This document shows positions 38,401-53,161 of a stretch of 64,000 nucleotides of DNA, in pieces. The number at the start of each line of letters is the position of its first letter. Within the stretch, counting starts at the first letter, position 1. The translations under genes and the position numbers were made by a program. This DNA comes from Blastocystis sp. Blastoise (taxonomy: Eukaryota; Sar; Bigyra; Opalinata; Blastocystidae), in assembly GCA_039096225.1 (NCBI GenBank), contig JBBPEB010000013.1, forward strand, positions 337,501 through 401,500, written 5' to 3'. The notes beneath the pieces were generated by a model. It saw only the letters and a list, made by a program, of their open reading frames with translations, was not told the DNA's origin and searched no databases.

Positions 38401-40494
38401 TATATAGATAGTATATATAGTATATGTAGTATATATATATATACTATATAGATAGTATATATAGTATAGATAGTATATAGATAATAGTAGAATAGTATAA
38501 ATATATATCCTATAGATTCTATATACTTTCTATATTCTATCTATATTCTATCTATATAATATCTATATTCTATCTATATTCTATCTATATACTATCTATA
38601 TTCTATCTATATAATATCTATATAGTATATATATACTATATATATACTATCTATATACTATCTATATACTATCTATATTCTATCTATATAATATCTATAT
38701 AATATCTATATACTATCTATATTCTATCTATATAATATCTATATTCTATCTATATACTATCTATATACTATCTATATTCTATCTATATTCTGCTATCTAC
38801 TATCTATATACTATCTATATACTATCTATATTCTATCTATATAATATCTATATATTATCTATATTCTATCTATATAATATCTAAATTCTATCTATATACT
38901 ATCTATATTCTATCCATATAATATCTATATAGTATATATATACTATCTATATACTATCTATCTACTATCTATCTACTATCTATATTCTATCCATATAATA
39001 TCTATCTACTATCTATATATTATCTATATAATATCTATATTCTATCTATATGTATACTATATTCTATCTATATATTATCTATATACTATCTATATACTAT
39101 CTATATACTATCTATATACTATCTATATACTATCTATATATTACCTATATACTATCTATATACTATCTATATTCTATCCATATACTATCTATGTTTTATC
39201 TATATATACTATCTATATACTATCTATATACTATCTATATTCTATCTATCTACTATCTATATACTATCCATATGTATACTATATACTATCTATATATTAT
39301 CTTTATATTATCTATATACTATCCATATACTATCTATATACTATCTATATATTACCTATATACTACCTATATACTATCTATATACTATCTATATTCTATC
39401 TATATACTATCTATATACTATCTATCTACTATCTATATACTATCTATATACTATCTATCTACTATCTATATACTATCTATATACTATCTATCTACTATCT
39501 ATATACTATCTATCTACTATCTATATTCTATCTATATAATATCTATCTACTATCTATCTACTATCTATATTCTATCTATATTTTATTTATATACTATCTA
39601 TATACTATCTATATACTATCTATATGTATACTATATACTATCCATATACTATCTATATATTATCTATATACTATCTATACATTACCTATATTCTATCTAT
39701 ATACTATCTATATATTATCTATATACTATCTATATACTATCTATATTCTATCTATATACTATCTATATACTATCTATATATTATCTATATTCTATCTATA
39801 TAATATCTATCTACTATCTATCTACTATCTATATTCTATCTATATTTTATTTATATACTATCTATATACTATCTATATACTATCTATATGTATACTATAT
39901 ACTATCTATATACTATCTATATATTATCTATATACTATCTATACATTACCTATATTCTATCTATATACTATCTATATTCTATCTCTATACTATCTATATA
40001 CTATCTATATATTATCTATATTCTATCTATATTTTATCTATATACTATCTATATACTATCTATATATTATTCATATACTATCTATATACTATCTATATAA
40101 TATCTCTATAATATTTATATTCTATCTATATACTATCTATATTCTATCTATATACTATCTATATTCTATCTCTATACCATCTATATACTATCTATATATT
40201 ATAATTCTTAATAGTATTCTATTTCTATAAATAAATAAATCAATATATATTCTTATTATAATTATTAAAAAAATATATATGATATATACTTTATATAGGT
40301 TGATTCCATCTACTATACTTGATGAAATACCAAAAGTTCAAATATTGAAACCAGCTTATGCAATGAAGAAAAGAGGGAAACCAGTTGTAAATAGAAGAAA
40401 GAGAAAGGCTGAGACCAATATGGAGAAGAAGAGAAAGAGAATCCCTTATGTGAAGAGAAGTATCCCATTTGAAGACAGAATCGATCTTTTATAA
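35406..40494 (+). CDS. MULE transposase with SWIM zinc finger
   Basis: Exons 35406-35495, 35531-35923, 36049-37231, 37445-38300 and 40299-40494 join in frame to 905 residues; all introns GT-AG. The N-terminal DNA-binding module (residues ~140-165) has C-C-H-H spacing: YKCPIMECNYIIQYN followed by HFHQHDT. An acidic, Asn-rich region follows. Catalytic core: D540 in IFLDGTFMG, D604 in IVSDQAKGIKSAV, HILCFFHLLQDHL, and E700 in SSSVAESYNRVLK, the MULE DDE pattern. The SWIM finger is CECKEYQNKHTPCKH (~786-800). The basic C-terminus (KKRGKPVVNRRKRKAE, KKRKRIPYVKRS) lies in the last exon, after a 1998-base intron of satellite DNA. The other long intron (37232-37444) is a TTACTA repeat. No stop or frameshift; looks functional if the long intron is spliced. 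Confidence 0.92.
37241..37438 (+). repeat. (TTACTA)n repeat intron of the MULE transposase
   Basis: About 200 bases of TTACTA hexamer with a few TTATTA variants. The intron is 213 bases, a multiple of three with no stop, so a naive translation gives poly-Leu. The GT donor (TAACAG|GTAATA) and AG acceptor (TTTATAG) restore LVITA-VNINHES. Confidence 0.9.
38325..40200 (+). repeat. 11-base satellite array inside a transposase intron
   Basis: Array of roughly 170 units of 11 bases, consensus NNTATCTATAT with ACTATCTATAT most common, plus variants (TTC-, AAT-, CTA-starting). It begins with an inverted orientation of the same words (ATAGATAGT...) at 38330-38500. In 39450-40000 units are organised in a higher-order repeat of 264 bases (24 units), visible as an 88-codon repeat in the open frame. 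The long apparent protein here (39050-40111, Tyr/Ile/Leu/Ser only) is satellite, not a gene. Confidence 0.9.
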
Positions 40495-42600
40495 TCATAT
40501 TATACTAAATAATCATCATATATAATTATATCTTTATTTATTAATATACAATTTATTCTTTATATGATTAATATCCTTATTTATCTATCATCTATATATA
40601 TACTAATATAAATAAATATTTTATATCTATCTACATATATATATATACATTATTTATATCTTCTTTTTATAATACTCATTGTTTTGTTTGTTTATACTGT
40701 ATCAATATCATCTATATATCTATAATCAATATAAATACAATTTAAATATAAAATAGTATATACAATATAGTTAAAAACAATATAAATACATAAGTATAAT
40801 ATATAATATATATTATATATACTCAAAATATATATTCATTTATATCATCATTAAGAAACATTGAATAATTAAAAGACATATATCAAAACTTCATTATGAG
40901 GCCTTTTCGAAGTAAAACACATTACATAATCACCTTTACACATACACAATTAATGGAATCATTCTATAAAAATGTATTAGATTCAGAATAGTATTGATAT
41001 ATTTACATATATATAATGATATACAATAGTATAATATAGATAATAATGAACTAAGATTAAGATAAGATACAAATTATATGATTATATATAAATACCTTTA
41101 TTCCTCTATTATATTGATCATTTTGTATTAGTAGCACAGTTTAATCATCATTGAAACAGAGAAAACCATCTTTCGAAGACCTTTTCTTTTGAAATCAATT
41201 GAAGATTACCATAAAGACTATCCTAAAGACTACAACCAGTGTTTGAATAAGTGTTTCTAATCAGTTTAATGAAGGAATGTTCAATCCAGAATAAGTAAAA
41301 CACCCGCCACTTAATCATTGCTTCAATAACACTTTGTTTTGATTTAATAAGTAAGTTGATTAGATTTCTACATTGAATCGCAATACCAACTTTGAAAATA
41401 AGTAAGTCTATACTTTAATCCATTGGCAATGGTGACTTTGACCTACTCTAATACACTTATAATAGCTTTATAAATGCTTATGCATGCTTCAAACATGCAA
41501 ATAACAAAATATTTATATTTTTATACCATTTCCCTAACTTTACTTAAAAAAACATTAGTAAATTTTGATTAAATGTTATTTATCTATTCAAAATACCTTT
41601 ATTAATTATTATTAATTATTTGTTACTTATTTACTGCTCTCTAAGCTATGTATTGATCGTTACGCTACTTTTTATATCAAAACTAGGTGGTTTAATGGAT
41701 TGATGTTATGTTCATATTTGATTTTATTGTAAATTATGTTATGAATGGTATTCTTAGCTCAAATAATCTTCACACAGATGATAGATGTTCTATATTATGA
41801 AGGTGATATTTTTGTCAATTATCTTATTTTATGAAATTACAAGCTTTATCTGTTGATCAACTGATCAGTAATACTGAATGAAGCTCAAAAATATGTAGTA
41901 ATCTCTTTTTAGGCATGTAATTAGTAGTTTTTAAAATTCGTCGTGAGAGAAGAAGCTAATTCTATTTATTTTTGAAGTTATGAGTAGCAAAACCTATTTG
42001 AATGTTATACAGTGAACGATTAGAATCCTATTTTGAATTTAATGGTGATGATCAGTATTATAGACCTTATAAAAGCAATAGAAACTAAATCACAAAGGTT
42101 AAAATTGGATATAAATATGTTTTAGATTTGAATTAACTACCTTAATTCATTTTAAGTTAATATTCTTAAATGCATGTCCAGTTGATTCACTTTAAGAAGT
42201 CTATTCAGAATCTTAATGTTTTATTGATGCTTAGAATTGTATATAATGATGAATCAATGAAATATAGTTTATATAGAAAATAATTGATGCATCTAATTAG
42301 CAATGTGTTGTGTGTTGGGAAAAGCAAAATAAAAACATTATAGGAGAGCGACTGACCATATACATAGTTGATTAAATATCTCAATGTACTATATATCTGT
42401 ATAATGGAAGAGTAAACGAATATAATATATATAAATAAAAATATTTAAAAATATTTAAAAAAATAACAATAAATGACATTAGATCAGGAATTGAACCTGA
42501 TAGCAATTCAATAATAATTGCTACTGACCATAAACAGTCTAAGGAGTGTTAAAACTATTGATATAATCAATAAAAACAAAATCTTAAAGAAAAACATATA
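40495..42600. other. MULE interior, complex non-coding segment
   Basis: After the transposase stop. From about 41,100 the sequence is not simple repeat and has a mixed composition unlike the flanking TA-rich DNA, yet stops occur in all frames on both strands. No protein or RNA family recognised. A pair of hairpins with a B-box-like word lies at 42486-42530. Confidence 0.5.
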
Positions 42601-45600
42601 AACAATATATAAATTTTTATGTATATAACTATTAGTATAATAGTTTTCACATAATTTATACTATATTGTTAATGAATATCCATAATGATTTCTTATATTT
42701 GTAGAACAAGTGGAGTAAACACTAAATAAATAAATATTTTATAGCGAAATAAAATAGAAAATATGTACAGTCGTATAAATAGTATAAAAGATGTAGACAA
42801 TAAAGATTATAAATAATTTATATAGAATAATAAAAGCGTATAAAGATATAAATAAAGGACAGAGAGAATAAATAAGCATTAATATAAGTATATATTAGAT
42901 ATAATGAATAAAATAATAAAATATAATTGTACAAAAATTATATATGTATAGATCTATATACATATTTTAATTGTAGATGTTTTCTAATAAATGAAGACTA
43001 TATATACTGTGTATATAATATAAAAAGATAATAAGTTACAAATAGTTAAAAATGATGGACTATAGAGAATATTGAAGATAATATACATATAGATATGATA
43101 TATATTAGTATATATAAGTATATATATATTAATATAAACTTATATACTAGTATATATATAAGTATATATACAAGTACATATTAACATATAATTATCTTTA
43201 TATATAAGTATTTATATATATATACTTATATATATATACTAAAAATCTTCTTATAAAGAGTAATATAGGATGATAAGGAGATTGATCACCAACAGTTGAA
43301 AAAAGATCAAGTACTGTATTCATGATTAGAAGCATATAAAAGGATATATATATATATGAATTCTCTATAAAAGATATATAATAGTATAAGAAGGAAAGGG
43401 ATATAAAATATGAGTATACTAAAGAATTAAATTTATATATATATACAGATAAGGAATGATAGATGCATATGATATACTAGAATTCAGAAGAGACTATATA
43501 CTAAAACAACTATAGTATATATATTATATTTAATGAAATAATAATATAATTGGAGATAGAAAAAGAAAAACAGTTTAAAGAAATTAAATATATAAAATAT
43601 CAAATAGTGTAGAAAACTATATATATATATTTATATACATAAAGAAATCTCATATGCATTAGTAGAAATATAATTTGCAGAAACCTATATAAAAGAATAT
43701 ACACGAATAGGATAAGTTATATATAAAACAATAGAATAAGTATATAATATATAATACTATTTACTCATAGAGCAACATAAACCTATATATATATATAATA
43801 AGTATAACGAATAATATAATGAAAATATAAAGTATTATAGACTTCAACGAAACTTTTATGCCATTGAAACCAGGAAGATATATAAAAGGCTATCGACTTA
43901 TTACTATATATATAGAATAGAATTAAATATATATAAACATATATTACTTATAAAGTTATGAAATACAAAACAGTAAAAAAGATATCTATAAATATATTGT
44001 ACTAAATCTAGAAACCAAAATGATTTATAAAGAAAAAGAACGAAGGAAATATATATCATATATATATCATATATATATCAGTAATTGTATATAATATAAA
44101 AAGAAGTCATATAAGAAACAAGAGTTAATAACGTATAAAAATAGATTCGATGACTTAAAACAATATATATATATATAATAATAATAATTATTATTATATA
44201 TATATATACTTTTATTTATTGAGTTATACAAGTCATATATATTATAAGTACGCTATCTTATTGATCTATATACATCTTACACAATATATGCATAATGGAG
44301 AAGGTTAATCATGGACACGTATAACTATATATATAATAAGCATTATATATTATATATATAATAAGCATTATATATAATATATTTAATAAGTGTATTATAT
44401 AATAAGTATATATATAGTCTTATATATAATAAGTATAATATATAATAATAAGTATATGTATATAATAAGTATATGTATATAATAAACAAATTATATAATA
44501 AGAAAATAATATAATAAGCATATTTATAATGACTATATATATAATAAGCATTAATAAACAATATAAATAATATTTATATACATGGCAAATATATAGACAT
44601 ATTTGTAAAAAACCATATATAGAGGAATGTAAACGAAGAAAAGCTAATAATATCTATATAATAATATATATAATAATAACTATATAATAACTATATATAA
44701 TAATAACTATATAATAATATATATAATAATAACTATATAATAATATATATAATAATAACTATATAAAATATATATAATAATAACTATATAAAATATATAT
44801 AATAATAACTATATATAATAAATATATATAATAATAACTATATATAACAACTATATATAATAATAACTATATAACAACTATATATAATAAATACATATAA
44901 CAAATACATATATTAATATATAACAACTATATATAATAAATATATATAACAACTATATATAATAACAACTATATATAATAAATCTAATAACAACTATATA
45001 TAATAACAGCTATATATAATAACAACTATATATAATAATAAATATACATAAAAATATACATATAACAACTATATATAATAACAGTTATATATAATAACAG
45101 CTATATATAATAACAGCTATATATAATAACAACTATATATATAAATATATAATAACAGTTATACATAATAAATCTAATAACAACTATATATAATGAATAT
45201 ATAATAACAACTATATATAATAACAGTTATATATAATAATAACTATATATATAAATATATAATAACAACTTTATATAATAACAACTATATATAATAATAA
45301 ATATATAATTATACAACGAATATACAAAACATATGTAATAATAACTATATATATTAAATATATATATATATCAACATATATATTTACATAAAAGCTATGT
45401 ACATAACAAGTCTATAGTATAAATACCAATTATATACGATACTACATACTTTTAAGATACCCAACAAAAATAATAATAACACCATAAATAATATACCTAT
45501 AAAAAATAAATATAGTATATATAAAACATAAAAATATGCATACATATATATATATAGTAAATAATGATAATAAATATATACAAGTTGAACATATTTACAT

Positions 45601-47443
45601 CAAGAAAAGCAAAATAATTTTATGAATCCAACAGGTAATAAAGTATATCCTAAAATATGAGTATATTTGACTATTTGTAATAAAAAGTCTATATATATAT
45701 ATATCGATTATTAAATAAATACAAGTTATAGAGTTATATATATACTATAAGAAAAGTATAAAAAATTGAATATAAAACAAGATAAATAGATAGAATAATA
45801 TACATACATAATATAATATTATGAATGAACAAGCTAGAAGATAACTTTATTAATAATAGAGATAGAACGAGCACATCCTATATACAACAAGACTAGTATA
45901 TATATTATGTAATAAAAATTATATATAACATCATAAAAAGTATATAGGAATATATATATATATATATATAAACTATATACATCAATATAAAGTTGAAAGA
46001 TACACAGTCTCAATAATTCTAGAATATGACATTACTATATATATAAATGATAATAAATATACTAAAAATATTCATATATAAATAGTAATTAATTCATATA
46101 AATTGTCTGAAATAGAAAGTATAATAAGAAAATATATAATATCTATATAATAATATAATATATCATGCATATTTATTTAAAACAAGAATTAGTACATAGA
46201 ATAATATTAATATATAGCATATACAATCATTATAGGATCAATATACATAAAAGAACATATATAATATTATATATATATACAATTATTTTCCCCTGATAGA
46301 AAGAAATAACAAAAATTCATCATTCTATATATATACAATAAATATATAAGTATACATATATATATATAATATATACACATATATCTAAATACACAATATA
46401 TATAAATATACAATATATATAAATATACAATATATATAAATATAATACATACTTCAAATAAACATATAAATGAATTCATTCGATCATTAATACACTTTTT
46501 CTATATATAATAGTAATTAACAATATAATAAAATAATAATATATAGAATAACAATATACATAATAAAACATATATAAATATTATATGTAGTATTAATAAC
46601 AATAATAGACCAGGAAAATATGTTGAAATAATAATTCTATAATATATATATCAAATAATAAGCATATATAACAACAATAAGAATAAATAAATGACAAAAG
46701 AATCATAATATACCTTTTTACTAAAATTTTTATTATTTTTATTTTGAATATATAATCATCCATAACTCTCCAATAACATCAGTTAATCATATAATAATTC
46801 ACATAATAGTACTATACATCATCTAGGACTAAACGATAGTGTTAAATATTAAAAACAATAATAACTCCTGAACATCAATTAACTGCCATTTCTATACAAC
46901 TAGAGAAGATATATTGATAATAATGTTATTATATACTAGTCATACCATAATGGGATTGAACAAGACAAAACAAACCTCTAGATAACTCCACATTCTGTAA
47001 TTGTAATTCTCCATCAATATTTCTTTAATATGGTTTCCTATATACTATTTAGATATAATACATACTTATATAATAATATACATCAATAATATAACCCAAA
47101 GACTATTTTTGACAGCCAAATGTCGACCATTATGATAAAAGTCTAATATGACTTGCTTATTCATCTAACCACTTCAACATAACTATATAAGTTTACATAA
47201 GCAATATCAGACCTATATAAGCATACCTAATTGGCAATCCCCAATTACTTTCACGAACCTCACCTAAATCTACTCTATATATGTCATCATATGTATAATA
47301 AGGCATAATATATATACATACTCAATATTCAATCCATATATATATATATAATACCCCTAGCAGTTATTTAAAATATAAGTTATCCCCATAATTATTTTAT
47401 ACACCTAGTCATACTCGGAGACGTTGGGATACTCCCATACCCT
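42601..47443. other. MULE interior, TA-rich non-coding segment
   Basis: 4.8 kb of TA-dominated sequence up to the right inverted repeat, with no exon-like stretch. It includes a degenerate tandem array at 44640-45330. Slightly more complex sequence returns at 46,750-47,440. Confidence 0.5.
44640..45330. repeat. Degenerate AACTATATATAAT tandem array
   Basis: Dozens of copies of a 12-22 base unit around AACTATATATAATAAC, with AACAGTTATATATAAT variants, inside the MULE. Confidence 0.75.
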
Positions 47444-47495
47444 ACTGTATTGTCTGACTTTTTAACAATTCTACTGTATAGGCTGATTTATCTCT
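47444..47495 (-). repeat. Right terminal inverted repeat of the MULE
   Basis: 52 bases, reverse complement identical to 35195-35246; followed by TTAAAAAT. Confidence 0.97.
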
Positions 47496-47578
47496 TTAAA
47501 AATATGTCGTTTTTATGGTTTTTCTTTATATAATAGACAATTCATTGATTCTTTGTATATACGGAATAGATATTGATA

Positions 47579-49565
47579 ATGGATGTAGAAAATGAGCCTC
47601 AAGTATATTTCGTTGATATATCTCAAATTATTTCCACTTTAAAATATACTTGTTTTTTAGATTCGTGTCAAATTTGTCACAAAATTTGATAAATATCGTG
47701 TACCTGAAACTCCTATAGCTGTTCCACTTCGTTTTTCTCGTTATGGTTTATCTGAAGTTGTTAATCATCTTCTTGATTTAGCTACTCCTCAACCTTTTGA
47801 TTTTTTGATCAATGGAAAGTTTCTGAGAATTGTTTTATCTCAGTTTTTAGCAGAAAATGATCTTTCTTCTGAAAATGTGTTGAGTTTAGAATATATTCCT
47901 ATTATCAGTAAACCTGAAGAAAAATCAAGTGATTCTTTTCCTGATTGGATTAGTTCTATTAGTGTTCGAGATAACTATTATACTGTTGGTAGTTATGATG
48001 GATCTCTTACTCTTTTTAATAACAATGATGAACAATTATCTAAAGTTCGTCTTCATAAATTACCAATTAAATCCATTGCTTCCTGTGTGATCAATAATGT
48101 ATATATTTATATTGTTAATATTTTTGTTTTCGAGTATTTTTTAAATTTATATTATTATTATGTTTATTATATGTTTATTATATGTTTATTATTATTATGT
48201 TTATTATTATTATGTTTATTATTATGTTTATTATTATTATGTTTATTATTATGTTTTATTATATATTTATAGACTTTAGTTGGTATAACTGGATCTATTG
48301 ATAATCGTATAAAAATAGTAAAAGCTGAATTGAATGCAGAAAAACCATCTTTTAGTGTAGTCAATACTCTTGTAGGTCATAATGCTTCTCTTTCTACTGT
48401 TAGTATTAGTCCCAATAAGAAATTCTTTGCTTCTGGTGCTTGGAATGGTAGTTTGAATGTTTGGAATATAGAAACACAATTAAACGGAACAGATAAAGAA
48501 AAAGAAGTATATATATAGAGTTGTTTTTTTTTTTATATAGCATTTTATTTTAGTTATTATATACATTATTTATGTTTCCTAATTTCCTCTATATATGTAT
48601 ATATATATCTATAGAATCCTTTGAATACATTTACAGGTCATAATGAGAATATTTCATGTATATCTTGGATTGATAATAAATCCTTCTTATCTTCCTGTTG
48701 GGACCATACTATTCGTTCTTGGGATATGGAAACAGAAGGAGTTATTAATACTTATGTATATATAATTATATATAAAGATATTCCTATTATCCTATTATAG
48801 ATTATTGTTATAAATATATATGTAATCGTTTATATATATAAATTACAATAGGTAGTTATTTCATGTGTTTTTTTTTTGTTATAGTTAACCAATAAAGTAG
48901 TCACCTGTGTCCGTTACAATCCTCTTAACAGTCTTTTCATATCAGGTCATCCTGATGGTATTATCCGTCTTTTTGATAGTCGTGCTTCTAGTATATTATT
49001 CTATTTATTATTCTTATTTTATTTATTTTATTTATTATTTTTATTTTATTTATTATTTTATTTATTTTATTAAATTATAAAATATTTATATTAAATTATA
49101 AACTATTTATGAATACTATTATTCCCTTCATCATTTTATTCTTATAATTCCTTTCAATTCTAACATCTATATAAATATACCTATCTTCTCTACTATAACC
49201 TATAGATGGTACAATTATGAAGATGGCATTTAGTCAAAGTGGCTCTTGGACTACTAGTTTAGCTTGGAAACCAGATTCTGAATATATATTTGTATCAGGT
49301 TCTCAAGATCATAAAATACGTCTATGGGATATTCGTTCTTCTTATCCTACTTATATCTTAGATACCATACATACAGATAAAATATTTGATGTTCAATGGA
49401 AAGATAATAATACTATTCTTAGTGGTATCTATTTTGTCTATTAAATCTATCTTTTATATATATATACTATTTTATTTTTCATATAACATAATTATATAAA
49501 TATATACTTATACTCTATTTATAGGAGGTGCTGATAAGGAATTAAAGAGATCTGTTATTGCTTAA
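47579..49565 (+). CDS. YTM1: YTM1/WDR12 ribosome-biogenesis WD40 protein
   Basis: Predicted component of the nucleolar PeBoW (Nop7-Erb1-Ytm1) complex needed for 60S maturation, removed by the AAA ATPase Rea1/midasin. Exons 47579-47602, 47661-48098, 48273-48506, 48615-48755, 48885-48990, 49206-49424 and 49525-49565 join to 400 residues (WDR12 ~423, Ytm1 460). The N-terminal NLE (ubiquitin-like) domain has VPLRFSRYGLSEVVNHLLDL and FDFLINGKFLR, with LEYIP after it. WD repeats follow, including WISSISVRDNYYTVGSYDGS, FFASGAWNGSLNVWNI, SCWDHTIRSWDME and VSGSQDHKIRLWDIRS, ending VLSGGADKELKRS-like. All introns GT-AG. Its start codon is only 84 bases from the MULE's right end, so its promoter probably changed at insertion. 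Confidence 0.92.
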
Positions 49566-50047
49566 ATATAATTAGTTTCTTTTTTATATATTCTGTTTTC
49601 TTCTTTTTATTTGATGTTTTACTTTTTACTTAATGTTCTTAATTTTGTTTGTTCTCTCGAATCTCATGTTGCGTTGTCTAAGTATTATTTCTATCTGTTT
49701 CTAGTAGACAATTTTTTTATTTATTTCGATAATAATAATATTTATTTTTTTTAATTATTATTAACCATAAGATAGAGTATTCCCAAATATATTTAATCAC
49801 TAAAATCTTAATTAAAATGCCATTTTATGTTAAAATTATTCAAAAATAAAAATTTCAAATAATAATAATTGTGTTCATTCAAAAGAAAATATATTCATAA
49901 TCACGAATCTTCATGAAAATATTGATAAATAAACAAGATTACCGCGATTATCCATCTCTTAAGAACTTTATGGAAAAAACGAAAGGTTATAAAACGAAAG
50001 ACTGTTTCGATATATTTTATTTACTTTATTTTGATAGAAAAACAGTC
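49566..50047. other. YTM1-TMA7 intergenic region
   Basis: 482 bases of T-rich then A-rich sequence holding the YTM1 3' end and TMA7 promoter. An open frame overlapping 49913-50104 looks like chance read-through into the TMA7 start. Confidence 0.5.
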
Positions 50048-50308
50048 ATGCCTGGAAAGGATGGTATCCAATTAGTTTGTTTTTGCTTTATAGATGTGTT
50101 ATAGGTGGTAAGAAAAAACCTTTGAAGGTTTCAAAGAAAGAAAAGGGACCCGTGTTACCTGTATGCTCTTTATTATCAATTTATTTCATTGTTAACTCTT
50201 TGTTTGACTTCTTTACATATATAGGAAGATGTTGAATTCCAAAAGAAACAAAAGGAAGAACAAGCTGCTCTTAAAGCTATGAGAGATAAGTTAACTAAAA
50301 AGAAGTAA
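50048..50308 (+). CDS. TMA7: Translation-machinery-associated protein TMA7 (CCDC72)
   Basis: Tiny ribosome-associated protein. Exons 50048-50063, 50105-50160 and 50225-50308 join in frame to 51 residues: MPGKDGGKKKPLKVSKKEKG, then EDVEFQKKQKEEQAALKAM and a basic end. The GGKKKPLK start and the E-D-x-x-F-x-x-K-Q-K-x-x-E helix are diagnostic. The usual C-terminal extension ending GGIKKSGKK is missing: the frame stops at DKLTKKK. Confidence 0.88.
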
Positions 50309-51149
50309 ATTGTTTGTATATGTACTCCTGTTAAATATATATTGACGTTTTGCTTGTTTATATGTAAAATGCTATTCTTTAATTTGTTTGTTTTAGTTAA
50401 AACAAGATTTTTTTATCATGTGCTAGACACTTATGAACTAATAAAGTAAAATGATTTCATAAATAAAAAAGAATAATTAAATACAGTGCCTTCCCGACTT
50501 TTTGTGACACTTGCGGTGACTTTTTTTGACAGTCACATAAAGTCACTTTAAGTCAGACTTAATATGACTTAATATAATAATAAATATTTTTACACTGTCA
50601 AAAATTAACAAAAGTGTCACATTTTTCTGTGACAATTGCGGCACCGCAAAAAAAAAGGGCCTTTTGGAAGTCACTGATTAAATAGTAATAAATAAAGTCA
50701 GAAAAATGATAAAAATGTATATATATTGTAAATTACCTGTTCATTCTATGTTTTATTAGAAAAAAAATATTTATTGTTGACAATATACTATCTTCTGTCA
50801 GAAAACGAAGTACTAATTTATTTTTAGAAATACAAGCCATAATGGAACATTTTTTGATTTATTAGTTTTTGTTTAAAAACACATTTCTCATTGGTCAGTG
50901 CATCCTACTATATTATTGTGTATTGAAAAAAATAATCTATCCAGTTATTGACTCAAATAGAAGAATACGGAAAGAAAGAAATACAGAAACTGTATATAGT
51001 ATGATAGTAAAAAATACGGTCTTAAACTAAGATAACCATGGGAAAAGACAAAAAAATGAGCAAATAAATTTGATCAAAAAAAAGAGTCCAAGTTTAATAA
51101 CTAGATTTCAGTTTATATTTTTTTAAAGTTTTTATATAAAAAGAAAAGA
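50309..51149. other. TMA7-VPS4 intergenic region
   Basis: 841 bases holding the TMA7 3' end, a short MITE-like element (50484-50676) and the VPS4 promoter. No other signal. Confidence 0.5.
50484..50676. mobile_element. Possible MITE with Tc1-like ends
   Basis: 193-base non-coding insert, locally GC-richer. Ends are an 11-base imperfect inverted repeat (CAGTGCCTTCC against CAGTGACTTCC). Inner words are also shared in inverted order (TGCGGTG, TGACAGT, GTGACAC). TA precedes the left end; the right flank reads AT, so the target duplication is not clean. No homology to the complete Tc1 ends at 12.6 kb beyond CAGTG. Confidence 0.45.

Positions 51150-53161
<2,012 letters not shown>

Larger units (their letters stand above)
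35195..47495 (+). mobile_element. 12.3-kb Mutator-like (MULE) DNA transposon
   Basis: Defined by perfect 52-base terminal inverted repeats, both starting AGAGATAAATCAGCC inward (35195-35246 and 47444-47495). They are flanked by an 8-base direct repeat TTAAAAAT at 35187-35194 and 47496-47503, or 9 bases TTTAAAAAT if one terminal base is shared. Target duplications of 8-11 bases are typical of MULEs. A five-exon MULE transposase with SWIM finger occupies the left 5.1 kb; the right ~7 kb has no recognisable gene. It is inserted between the divergent RRM gene (start 34943) and YTM1 (start 47579), splitting what was a promoter region of roughly 330 bases. Perfect ends and target duplication argue for a recent insertion. 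Confidence 0.92.

Noticed and set aside
39050-40111. Long Tyr/Ile/Leu/Ser open frame (353 codons)
   Set aside because: It is the 11-base satellite read in an open frame; 33 bases equal 11 codons, so no stops arise. It lies inside the transposase intron.
42476-42550. Functional tRNA gene
   Set aside because: The T-arm-like hairpin is good, but no 7-base-pair acceptor stem or standard anticodon loop can be drawn; kept only as a low-grade finding.
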